Assembly (NCBI GenBank): GCA_016649875.1
Contig: JAENWW010000008.1
Span: forward strand, 1 to 64,000
Length of the DNA: 64,000 bases
From: Coriobacteriia bacterium
GTDB taxonomy: Bacteria > Actinomycetota > Coriobacteriia > WRKU01 > JAENWW01
Direction of reading: 5' to 3'
Position numbers and translations under genes: made by a program. Numbering within the stretch: position 1 is the first letter of the stretch; each line of letters begins with the position of its first letter. Shown piece after piece: positions 1 through 7,009 of this stretch. The notes below the pieces were generated by a model. The model ran no database searches and had not been told where the DNA came from. It worked only from the letters and a program-made list of their open reading frames with translations.

Positions 1-381
1 CACTGTGTTTTCAAGATGCATGTTCATTTGGTTTTTGTGACTAAATATCGACAACATGTTTTCGACGATGATGCGATTGATCGGCTCCGGGTGATGTTTT
101 CAAGCATCTGTACTGACTTTGAGGCTACGCTTGTTGAAATGAATGGAGAACATGATCACGTTCACCTTCTCATTGAGTATCCGCCGAAAATGGCTGTTGC
201 TATGCTGGTGAATAGTCTAAAAGGTGTTTCAAGCCGTTTGCTCCGCAAGCAAAGACCAGACATTGAAAAGCGGTACTGGAAGAATACGCTATGGAGCCCA
301 TCATATTTTGCTGCCTCCTGCGGCGGTGCGCCGATATCCATTATTCAGAAGTATGTAGAACAGCAGCAGACATCAGACTAA
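1..381 (+). CDS. tnpA: IS200/IS605 family transposase TnpA (5' end cut by window edge)
   Basis: This is the HUH single-strand transposase of an IS200/IS605-type element. The frame is open from base 1, and the first in-window ATG (base 16) lies inside the conserved start region (HVHLVFVTKYR), so the true start is off the window. The HUH metal-binding motif is visible as HDHVHLLI, and the likely catalytic tyrosine is in the C-terminal helix (IQKYVEQQ). About 126 residues are visible, against roughly 130-155 for the family. No TnpB gene follows, so this is an IS200-like, transposase-only arrangement as far as can be seen. Whether it is active cannot be judged without the left end. Confidence 0.9.
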   Translation, partial: HCVFKMHVHLVFVTKYRQHVFDDDAIDRLRVMFSSICTDFEATLVEMNGEHDHVHLLIEYPPKMAVAMLVNSLKGVSSRLLRKQRPDIEKRYWKNTLWSPSYFAASCGGAPISIIQKYVEQQQTSD

Positions 382-397
382 GACCTTTGCTCTACAT

Positions 398-417
398 CCC
401 CGCCCTGAACGACGGGG
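398..417 (+). repeat. Right-end hairpin of the IS200/IS605-like element
   Basis: CCCCG at 398-402 pairs with CGGGG at 413-417 around a 10-base loop. The position just after tnpA, followed by CTTTT, matches the subterminal palindromes used by TnpA as right-end recognition sites. It might also act as a terminator for tnpA. Confidence 0.55.
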
Positions 418-502
418 CTTTTCGCAAATTATCTGATAAAGCCGAATAAACAAGCAGAGCGAAACGGAAATCCAAGAGTAGGGAAGAACATTCGGATCGT
501 TT

Positions 503-543
503 AACGGGCAGACGGACACGGCAGTTGCGTTTGCCCGTTTTTA
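503..543 (+). terminator. Rho-independent terminator-like hairpin upstream of the MFS gene
   Basis: AACGGGCA (503-510) is complementary to TGCCCGTT (532-539) and is followed by a short T run. The loop is long at 21 bases. It lies between the insertion sequence and the MFS gene and could insulate the two. Confidence 0.45.
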
Positions 544-571
544 GCGTTAGACTATTTCGATAATGTTCGAA
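525..571 (+). promoter_or_regulatory. Candidate promoter and operator of the MFS exporter
   Basis: TTGCGT (525-530) and TAGACT (548-553) are 17 bases apart and resemble -35/-10 boxes. Directly downstream is an inverted repeat, TTCGA (556-560), six bases, TCGAA (567-571), in a position where a repressor could block transcription. The boxes overlap the terminator-like hairpin and the half-sites are short, so the call is tentative. Confidence 0.25.
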
Positions 572-588
572 CTAATGAGGAGAAAAAG

Positions 589-1752
589 ATGTCATCTAAA
601 CGTGTTGTAACACTCTTGGGCTTGGCGGGGTTCATCGTCATGGCGGACAACTGGGTCGTCTCTCCGCTTCTTCCCGCCATATCGAAAGGGATCGGTGTTT
701 CGACGGTTTCGGCCGGTATTCTTGTCACCGCCTACATGTTGCCCTTCGGCATTTTTCAGCTCCTGTTCGGCCCGTTGGCCGACAGATTCGGTAAGGTGCG
801 CGTGATTTTGGCCACCTTTACCATATTCACCGTCGCCACGGCGCTTTGTGCGCTTGGCGCCAACTTGACGAGCCTTGCGCTTTTCAGGATGTTGACGGGC
901 ATTTTCGCAGCGGCGACCATGCCGATTTCACTGGCTCTAATCGCCGATATCGTTCCGATGGAAGGCCGCCAGAAGGCGATCGGATCCTTTATGGGAATCT
1001 CGTTTCTCGGACAAGCCCTGTCCATGGGGATCGGCGGTGCCATCGCCTACGCGTTCGATTGGCGCGGCGTGTTTATCGTCTACGGCATCGTCGCGGCTTT
1101 CGTGGCAGTTGCTCTTTGGCGCATGCTTCCAGCCGCAGTCGGCGAGCACGAGAAGAGAAACCCCAACTCGCCCATGCTCAAACCGTATCTTTTATTGCTC
1201 GGCAACGGTGCCAGTCTGAGAACCTACCTCACCATATTTTTCGAGGGCATTTTCTTGCTCGGAAGTTTCAGCTACCTGGGAGCGGTGCTCTCGGAGCGTT
1301 TTAATTTGTCGTTTCTTCTCATCGGCGCGGTTATGACCGCATTCGGTGTGGCCGCTTTGATAGCAGGACGAGTGAGCAACAAAATCGTGGGTCGCATCGG
1401 GCACGTTCCCACCGTTGTGTTCGGTCTGGTGTTTATGGCTGTTGCCGACGGAATCGTGTGGACCGGCGGCAAGAGCCTTCTGCTTACGGCGATCGGCGTG
1501 TTTTTGCTCGGATTCGGCTTCATGACCACGCACGCCACCCTCTTGACCATCGCGACCGGATTTGCCGAGAAAGCACGCGGAGCGGCGATGTCGCTTGCTC
1601 CTTTCGCCCTCATGTTGGGCGGTGCGATCGGCACTCAAATCGCCGGACGGGTTATCGTGGCGACGTCCTATTCGACGATGTATGCGGCATTCGGCGTGGG
1701 GCTTGTAGTTCTCGCCCTCTTCGCCTCACGAGCCATTAAGTTTAAGGTGTAG
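589..1752 (+). CDS. MFS transporter, DHA1-type drug/metabolite exporter
   Basis: A 387-residue, 12-helix major facilitator superfamily protein. The loop 2-3 signature is present as GPLADRFGKVRV, and the motif C-like stretch follows in helix 5 (GQALSMGIGGAIA), typical of proton-driven drug:H+ antiporters of the DHA1 group. The start is well supported by GAGGAG about 10 bases before the ATG. It stands alone between the IS element and the NifX-like gene, and no regulator gene is adjacent, although an inverted repeat sits in its promoter region. Substrate cannot be predicted. Membrane protein; family call strong, specific function open. Confidence 0.85.
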   Translation: MSSKRVVTLLGLAGFIVMADNWVVSPLLPAISKGIGVSTVSAGILVTAYMLPFGIFQLLFGPLADRFGKVRVILATFTIFTVATALCALGANLTSLALFRMLTGIFAAATMPISLALIADIVPMEGRQKAIGSFMGISFLGQALSMGIGGAIAYAFDWRGVFIVYGIVAAFVAVALWRMLPAAVGEHEKRNPNSPMLKPYLLLLGNGASLRTYLTIFFEGIFLLGSFSYLGAVLSERFNLSFLLIGAVMTAFGVAALIAGRVSNKIVGRIGHVPTVVFGLVFMAVADGIVWTGGKSLLLTAIGVFLLGFGFMTTHATLLTIATGFAEKARGAAMSLAPFALMLGGAIGTQIAGRVIVATSYSTMYAAFGVGLVVLALFASRAIKFKV

Positions 1753-1910
1753 GCGACCGGACGAAGCGTGGCCCTGTCGCCACGAAACATATGTGTCAAA
1801 CTTATCACGTGAAAAGCTATATTTATGTTTTCCTAAATGTTTCGAAGTGATATGCTGTCAAAAATCAGGACCGATCCATTGATATCAAACGACTGAAAAA
1901 GGAGCACGAT

Positions 1911-2285
1911 ATGGCAGACACAATGAAGCTTGCAGTTCCGACGAATGGCGAGGGCGGACTTGAGGGCGAACGCTCCGAGCACTTCGGACATTGCGATTGC
2001 TTTACGCTCGTCGATATCGAAGACGGGAAAATAGCGGGCGTTGCGATTCTTCAAAACCCCGCGCATGAAGAGGGCGGATGTCTGCGTCCCGTCGGGTTGC
2101 TTTCAGAAGCCGGTGTGACTGCGATTATCGCTGCGGGAATGGGAGGCCGACCGCTTGCGGGTTTTCAAGACGCCGGAATCAAAGTGTATTTTGAGAATCA
2201 AACGCCCGGTATCGCCGCAACCGTCGATAAAGTATTGGCAGAAGAACTCCCCGTCATGTCAGCCGACAATGCCTGCCATCACTAA
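1911..2285 (+). CDS. NifX/NifB-type dinitrogenase iron-molybdenum cofactor binding domain protein
   Basis: A 124-residue single-domain protein of the NifX/NifB-C/NafY superfamily. The family signature is visible early, where SEHFGHCDCF gives the His/Cys ligand loop, and a Gly-rich AAGMGGRPL follows at mid-length. The tail ends in CHH, a possible extra metal ligand set. In nitrogen fixers this fold carries FeMo-cofactor precursors, but stand-alone copies are common in anaerobes with no nitrogenase, and no nif gene is in the window. Metal or Fe-S cluster binding is therefore inferred and the physiological role is unknown. The ribosome binding site AAGGAG is about 8 bases before the ATG. Confidence 0.8.
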   Translation: MADTMKLAVPTNGEGGLEGERSEHFGHCDCFTLVDIEDGKIAGVAILQNPAHEEGGCLRPVGLLSEAGVTAIIAAGMGGRPLAGFQDAGIKVYFENQTPGIAATVDKVLAEELPVMSADNACHH

Positions 2286-2383
2286 TCTGTGAATTGAGCG
2301 TGTATTTATGAGTTGCTACTGTTGGAATAGGTATATTCTGGGTAAATAGAAGCACATGAAGCATGGCGAGTAGAAAGGTCGGA

Positions 2384-2830
2384 ATGATGGGCTATTCAAA
2401 TGGCTTGGACTCGTATTCGCAGACGGTTCCGAACTCCGAGTTAAATCAAATTTTCAGTGTGCTCGGCGGATTCTTCGCTTGTTTTACCGTCTTGTACCTC
2501 GCAGCGGTCATATTTCAAATCTGGTTGTATTATCGCGTGTTTTTCCGAGCGGGGTACAGCGGTTGGATGGGTCTGCTGAGCTTTATCCCGGGCGTCGGTC
2601 CGTTGGTATGCTTGCTCGTGCTCGCATTCGATACGTGGCCGCGCGATCGTAAGCCGTTTGTTCCCGCGACACAAATGCCGATATATAAGCCGCCTGTTGC
2701 CCCTGTCGCTCCGACTCCGACCGTGGAGGAGCCCGTCGTGGAGCCGATTGTAGAACCGGTCACCGCTCCGACTCCGACCGTGGAGGAGCCGACCGAACCG
2801 GTCGCGCCGATTCCTCCGAAAGAGGGGTAG
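2384..2830 (+). CDS. Small membrane protein with proline/glutamate-rich tail
   Basis: A 148-residue protein, not assigned to a named family with certainty. Two hydrophobic segments (about residues 22-48 and 58-80) flank the loop YYRVFFRAGYSGWMG, reminiscent of small DUF805/DUF5684-like membrane proteins. From about residue 95 the chain is Pro/Val/Glu-rich, with APTPTVEEP occurring twice, encoded by two identical 26-base repeats. The start at 2384 is preferred because AAAGG lies 5 bases upstream; an ATG at 2363 in the same frame would add 7 residues but has a poor ribosome site. A strong terminator follows. Confidence 0.6.
   Translation: MMGYSNGLDSYSQTVPNSELNQIFSVLGGFFACFTVLYLAAVIFQIWLYYRVFFRAGYSGWMGLLSFIPGVGPLVCLLVLAFDTWPRDRKPFVPATQMPIYKPPVAPVAPTPTVEEPVVEPIVEPVTAPTPTVEEPTEPVAPIPPKEG
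2708..2790 (+). repeat. Two 26-base direct repeats coding for the Pro/Glu tail
   Basis: Identical 26-base copies lie at 2708-2733 and 2765-2790, 57 bases (19 codons) apart and in frame. They encode APTPTVEEP twice, consistent with recent tail expansion by in-frame duplication. Confidence 0.85.
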
Positions 2831-2882
2831 TACTGAAAACGAGTTACGCCTTACTTTCTTCTTAAGTAGGTTGCAGAAAGAG

Positions 2883-2920
2883 AAACCGCCCGACGTTGAT
2901 TCGCCGGGCGGTTTCTTGTC
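2883..2920. terminator. Bidirectional Rho-independent terminator
   Basis: A perfect 10-bp stem, AAACCGCCCG (2883-2892) with CGGGCGGTTT (2905-2914), has T-rich flanks on both strands. It separates the convergent small membrane protein (+) and the P-type ATPase (-). Confidence 0.85.
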
Positions 2921-2944
2921 GCAAGGAGGATGGGGAATAAGCGG

Positions 2945-5629
2945 TCAGTCTTTCTTGAGGCGTGCTCCGATTACCTTGCTGACATCGATGACGAAGATGC
3001 TCATCAGCGTCACTCCGACGACTGCGATCCAGTCGGCTGCGTTCAGCGGCACGACGCGGAAGAGTTTCTCGGTTCCGGGGGCGTAAATCAACAACAGCTG
3101 GAAAATGATCGAACCGGTGATGGCTCCGAGCAGCCATTTATTCTTGAGGCTTTCAATCGAGAAGATGGTGTTGCTTTCGCTGCGGAACGTCATCGTGTGC
3201 AACAGTTGGCTGAGCACAAGCGTGGTGAAAAGCATCGTGCGCGATGCCGCGTCGCTCGCACCGAGACGCGGAGCGATCACATAGCCTAAGATCAGCGGGA
3301 AAATCGAGAGGATGAACCCCTGCCACGCGATTTGGAACCAACGCGCGCCGGTTAGAATCGGCTCGGCCGCATTGCGCGGTTTGCGCCCCATGATGCCTTT
3401 TTCTGCCGGATCGACTCCGAGGGCGAGCGCCGGCAGGCCGTCGGTTATCAGGTTGATCCACAGGATTTGGAGCGGCAGCAGTGCAGCGCTCGGAGAGAAG
3501 AACGAGGTCAGCGAAATGATGACGACTTCTGAAATGTTGCAGGAGAGCAGAAACAAGATGACTTTCTTGAGGTTGTCGAATACGGAGCGCCCTTCTTCGA
3601 CCGCCTCCACGATGGTGGCGAAGTTATCGTCGGCGAGCACCATATCGGCCGCCTCGCGCGTGACGTCGGTTCCCACCATGCCCATCGCGATACCGATGTC
3701 GGCTCGTTTGAGCGCGGGGGCGTCGTTGACACCGTCGCCGGTCATGGCCACGATGTGACCGCGATTTTTGAGCGCATCGACGATGCGGAGCTTGTGTTCG
3801 GGATTCACGCGCGCATAGACGCGGATATTTTCGACGCGGTTGCGCAACTCCTCATCACTCATTCCTTCGATCTCGGGACCGCTCACCACGGTGCCGCCTT
3901 CATCCAGAATGCCGATCTCTTCGGCGATTGCGCGCGCGGTCAGGGCATGGTCGCCGGTGACCATCGCGACTTTGATGCCCGCGGAGTGCGCAAGAGCGAT
4001 CGAGGCGGGGACTTCGGGACGTGCGGGGTCTTGCAACCCGATGATTCCCAGGTAGGTCAGGCCACTCTCGATGGCCGCGAAGTCGTCGGTGTTCGCACCG
4101 TCGGGCAGCTCGCGGATCGCGAAAGCGAGCGTGCGAAATCCCGTTGCGGCGAATTCCGCGTTCTTCTCGGCGATTTTCGAGCGGATCTCTTCGGTGAGCT
4201 CGACCGTCTCACCGTCGATGAGCGCATGTGTACAGTGCGGAACGGTGGTGTCCGTGCCGCCTTTGACGAACGCGTAGAGGCTGTCGTTTCGATACGAATG
4301 AACGGTGGTCATCCGTTTGCGTTCCGAGTCGAACGGTATCTCATCGATACGCGGAGGAACTTCGAGCCCCGGCATGAGTTTTTGGGCGGCATCGACGAGC
4401 GCGGTTTCAGTCGGATCGCCGACCAACTCGCCGGCTGCGGTGTAGTGGGCGTCGTTGCAGGAAAGGCCGACGAGCAGCATCGTGCGCAGTCCTTGGGAGT
4501 CGAGCTCGTGACCGGCATCGAGCTTGATTTCGCCGTGCTCTATTTTCGCCGAATCGAGGCCGACCAGCAGGCGGCGGGCGCTCATCTTATTGAGCGTGAG
4601 CGTGCCGGTCTTATCCGAACAGATGAAGTCGGTCGAACCGAGCGTTTCGACGGCGTGGAGTTTTTTGACGATGGCGTTCTTGTCGGCCATGCGGCGTACG
4701 CCGAGCGAGAGCGCGACGGTCACGATCGCCGGCAACCCTTCCGGGATCGCGGCCACGGCCAGTGAGACGGCGACGAGCATTCCCGCGGTGACGACTTCTC
4801 GAGTGATCGGTCCGCCACCGACGAAGAGCTCCTCTATGAAGACGAGCACGGCGATGATGAGCACGGCCACGGCGACGCGCTTGCCGACGCGGTCGAGTTC
4901 GACTTGAATCGGTGTTTGGTCCTCGATCGTGTTGTTGAGCATGGTGGCGATTTTGCCCATTTCGGTATGCGTGCCCGTCTCTACGACGACGCCTTTGCCG
5001 CGTCCGACCGAGACTGCAGTACCGCTGAACACGACGTTCCGCATGTCTCCGAGCGGTATCGCCTCGCCGTCGACGGGATCGACGGTTTTGCGCACGGCCT
5101 CGCTCTCACCGGTCAGCGCGCTTTCGATGGTGCGAAGCGCCCCGACTTCTATCAAGCGAGCATCGGCCGGCACCGTGTCACCCGACTCGAGCAATATGAT
5201 ATCGCCGGGGACGAGGGTGACGGTGTCGATTTCTTGCTCGACGCCGTCGCGGATGACCGTCGCCGTGGGTGCCGACATCTCCTTGAGTGCCGCAAGCGCT
5301 TCCTCGGCGCGATATTCCTGGACGAAACCGAGCACGCCGTTCAGCAAGAGGATGGTCAAAATCGCAACCGTCTCAGGAATTTGCCCCTCGAACGCCGAGA
5401 TGATGACGGCGACTATCAAGACGTAGATGGTGAAATCCTGAAACTGGGAGAGGAACACCTTCCATTTCGGCGTTTTCACCTCTTCTGCGAGTTTGTTGGG
5501 ACCGTATTGTGCCAAGCGGGCATGTGCGACCTCGTCGGTCAGCCCGTTTTCGGGGTCGGTGGCAAGCGTTTCGATGCAGTCCTCGCTCATCGAAGAACAC
5601 CACGGTGACGTTTGAGAATCGAAACTCAT
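2945..5629 (-). CDS. P-type Ca2+-transporting ATPase (SERCA-like, P2A group)
   Basis: An 894-residue cation pump of the P2 group. In order it shows the N-terminal cation ATPase domain, the actuator loop TGES, PEGLP in M4, the phosphorylation site DKTGTLT (Asp near residue 339), the nucleotide domain, the hinge motif TGDGVNDAP, then M5-M10. M5 carries CNISEVV and M6 carries NLITDGLPALALG, which match the Asn/Glu and Asn/Thr/Asp Ca2+ ligands of SERCA; with the M4 Glu this argues for Ca2+ export. Its ATG overlaps the stop of the serine dehydratase alpha gene by 4 bases, so the two are very probably co-transcribed. Mn2+ transport by this subgroup cannot be excluded. Confidence 0.92.
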   Translation of the reverse strand: MSFDSQTSPWCSSMSEDCIETLATDPENGLTDEVAHARLAQYGPNKLAEEVKTPKWKVFLSQFQDFTIYVLIVAVIISAFEGQIPETVAILTILLLNGVLGFVQEYRAEEALAALKEMSAPTATVIRDGVEQEIDTVTLVPGDIILLESGDTVPADARLIEVGALRTIESALTGESEAVRKTVDPVDGEAIPLGDMRNVVFSGTAVSVGRGKGVVVETGTHTEMGKIATMLNNTIEDQTPIQVELDRVGKRVAVAVLIIAVLVFIEELFVGGGPITREVVTAGMLVAVSLAVAAIPEGLPAIVTVALSLGVRRMADKNAIVKKLHAVETLGSTDFICSDKTGTLTLNKMSARRLLVGLDSAKIEHGEIKLDAGHELDSQGLRTMLLVGLSCNDAHYTAAGELVGDPTETALVDAAQKLMPGLEVPPRIDEIPFDSERKRMTTVHSYRNDSLYAFVKGGTDTTVPHCTHALIDGETVELTEEIRSKIAEKNAEFAATGFRTLAFAIRELPDGANTDDFAAIESGLTYLGIIGLQDPARPEVPASIALAHSAGIKVAMVTGDHALTARAIAEEIGILDEGGTVVSGPEIEGMSDEELRNRVENIRVYARVNPEHKLRIVDALKNRGHIVAMTGDGVNDAPALKRADIGIAMGMVGTDVTREAADMVLADDNFATIVEAVEEGRSVFDNLKKVILFLLSCNISEVVIISLTSFFSPSAALLPLQILWINLITDGLPALALGVDPAEKGIMGRKPRNAAEPILTGARWFQIAWQGFILSIFPLILGYVIAPRLGASDAASRTMLFTTLVLSQLLHTMTFRSESNTIFSIESLKNKWLLGAITGSIIFQLLLIYAPGTEKLFRVVPLNAADWIAVVGVTLMSIFVIDVSKVIGARLKKD

Positions 5630-6492
5630 AACGTATTCCTTTTCGAAATATCGAGACCGGTCGGCGTGATCGCCAAGCCTCCGCGTGCGGTTTCACGCAA
5701 GTTGGGGGAGATTGCGGCACCGACTCGTGCTGCCGCGCCCACTACTTCGTCGAGCGGAATGGGGAATACCACGCCGGCAAGGGCCATTTCGGCGCCGGCG
5801 AGGGCTACGGCGGCTCCGGTCGCATTGCGCACGACGCAGGGGATCTCGACGAGTCCGGCCACCGGGTCGCACACAAGGCCGAGCAGTCCTTGCATGGCGA
5901 GAGACGCCGCATGTCCGACTTGCTCGGGGTTGCCTCCCAAAAGAGAGGTGACGGCGCCGGCCGCCATGGAGGCACCGGTACCGATTTCTGCTTGGCAACC
6001 GCCGGCTGCGCCCGAGAGCGTGGCGCGCGCGGCGAATACGCCGCCGATTCCGGCGCTCACGAACAGGGCATCGATGATCTCATCGTCTGATTTTCCGTAC
6101 TCTGCGGCGACCGAAAGCAGTACGCCGGGGACTACGCCCGAAGCTCCTGCGGTCGGGGCTGCCACGATGCGGCCCATGGCGGCGTTGACCTCCGCGGTAG
6201 CAACCGCCGAACCCAGCGCCCGGGCGAACAGTCCACCCAAGGGACGTGTTCGATCGCGCGTGTCGAGAAGACGGGCGCCGTCTCCGCCGGTCAGTCCGGT
6301 GCGAGATTTTATGGTGGGGTTTGAGCCCTCGGCGATCGCTTCGCGCATGACTTTGAGGGTTTGTGCCATGTGCGCCCGCACTTCATCCGTCGTTGTGCCA
6401 CTTTCGAGGGCTTCGAGTTCGAGGATGGCTTTTGCAAGCGAGCCTTGTTCCTCCGCGGCTTTGAGAAGCCCGGAAAAGGATGCGTATGCCAT
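5626..6492 (-). CDS. sdaAA: L-serine dehydratase, iron-sulfur-dependent, alpha subunit
   Basis: A 288-residue alpha subunit of the two-subunit, [4Fe-4S] L-serine ammonia-lyase, which converts L-serine to pyruvate and ammonia. Family motifs are visible: SNPTIKSRTGLTGGDG near the N-terminus, PTAGASGVVPG, and the cluster cysteines in GGCQAEIG and in CDPVAGLVEIPC. Length is normal. The beta subunit is not next door but lies at 9045-9761 on the same strand, with feoA-feoB in the opposite direction in between. The ribosome site AAAGGGAAA precedes the ATG. The next gene downstream is a Ca2+-type P-ATPase overlapping by ATGA. The pyruvate produced could feed the ferredoxin oxidoreductase at 56-59 kb. 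Confidence 0.95.
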   Translation of the reverse strand: MAYASFSGLLKAAEEQGSLAKAILELEALESGTTTDEVRAHMAQTLKVMREAIAEGSNPTIKSRTGLTGGDGARLLDTRDRTRPLGGLFARALGSAVATAEVNAAMGRIVAAPTAGASGVVPGVLLSVAAEYGKSDDEIIDALFVSAGIGGVFAARATLSGAAGGCQAEIGTGASMAAGAVTSLLGGNPEQVGHAASLAMQGLLGLVCDPVAGLVEIPCVVRNATGAAVALAGAEMALAGVVFPIPLDEVVGAAARVGAAISPNLRETARGGLAITPTGLDISKRNTL

Positions 6493-6521
6493 ATAATTTC
6501 CCTTTCGGTTTAATGTTGAAA

Positions 6522-6545
6522 TAATACCTTATTTAATACCTTATA
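6522..6545. repeat. Tandem 12-base AT-rich repeat in the sdaAA/feoA divergent region
   Basis: TAATACCTTATT (6522-6533) is followed at once by TAATACCTTATA (6534-6545), 11 of 12 bases alike. The region is upstream of sdaAA on the - strand. The 12-mer ATTTAATACCTT at 6531-6542 recurs exactly at 24504-24515, upstream of the M23 peptidase gene. Confidence 0.7.
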
Positions 6546-6550
6546 CCAAC

Positions 6551-6605
6551 TTGCGCAATGCGCGAAGGTACGGTATAGTTAATCAGGAATTAGCACAAAC
6601 TAATT
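6551..6605 (+). promoter_or_regulatory. feoA promoter with palindromic operator
   Basis: TTGCGC (6551-6556) and TATAGT (6574-6579) are exactly 17 bases apart and form a good sigma-70-type promoter. Starting at the expected transcription start is a perfect inverted repeat, AATTAG (6588-6593), six bases, CTAATT (6600-6605). Its size and placement suit an iron-responsive repressor of the DtxR/IdeR or Fur type; which one is not determinable here. Confidence 0.55.
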
Positions 6606-6669
6606 ATTTGGACGGTCGGCGATGAGACACGTCGAGCAGCCGACTTTGTTTATTGAGGAGGGACTTACG

Positions 6670-6933
6670 ATGAAGCCACTTACCCTTGATTGCACACGTA
6701 TAGGAGACCGCGTCGAGATTGTCTCGGTCGACGATGCTCATGCTCGCATCCAGGCCTTGCGTTTCGGGATCAATCCGGGAGCAGTCGTCACCATAGCCGG
6801 TCGTGTCCCCGCAGGTCCGATCGTCGTCAAGAGCGGTTATCAGGAGATAGCGATCGGTCGTCCCCTCGCACGGAAGATACAGGTGAAGGAGTATCGGCAC
6901 AAGCCGACGTATGCGGCCGCGCCGAACGAATGA
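6670..6933 (+). CDS. feoA: Ferrous iron transport protein A (FeoA)
   Basis: An 87-residue cytoplasmic SH3-like FeoA domain protein, the usual partner of FeoB. Recognisable features are the hydrophobic start MKPLTLD, the central LRFGINPGAVVTI (family pattern for the second strand pair) and the closing strand with IAIGRPLARKIQV. GAGGAGGG sits 9 bases before the ATG at 6670, so this start is chosen over one 48 bases upstream that lacks a ribosome site. It is the first gene of a feoA-feoB-Cys-rich unit behind a promoter with an operator-like palindrome, as expected for iron control. Confidence 0.9.
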   Translation: MKPLTLDCTRIGDRVEIVSVDDAHARIQALRFGINPGAVVTIAGRVPAGPIVVKSGYQEIAIGRPLARKIQVKEYRHKPTYAAAPNE

Positions 6934-7009
6934 AAGGCGAGCGTTTCGTAGCCGTTTCCACATACGTGGGGGCGGTTATTTTTAACGAAAATCAAAAGGA
7001 GAAGAAGTA

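Larger units (their letters stand above)
1..425 (+). mobile_element. IS200/IS605-like insertion sequence, right part
   Basis: The element comprises the tnpA gene and a GC-rich hairpin 16 bases past its stop codon, followed by T-rich DNA. This matches the subterminal hairpin bound by TnpA at the right end of IS200/IS605 elements. These elements have no inverted terminal repeats and leave no target duplication, so the exact right boundary (a few to tens of bases after the hairpin) cannot be fixed here. The left end is outside the window. Confidence 0.6.

Noticed and set aside
1768-1783. Hairpin GTGGC/GCCAC after the MFS gene as a terminator
   Set aside because: The stem is only 5-6 bp and no T run follows, so it is not supported as a Rho-independent terminator.
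3755-4765. A 336-codon open frame on the + strand inside the P-type ATPase gene
   Set aside because: Antisense to the nucleotide-binding part of an intact ATPase; composition (Arg/Asp/Gly-rich) is typical of shadow frames.
5612-6496. A 294-codon open frame on the + strand opposite sdaAA
   Set aside because: It mirrors the whole sdaAA gene and gives a Pro/Ala/Ser/Arg-rich product with no recognisable fold.
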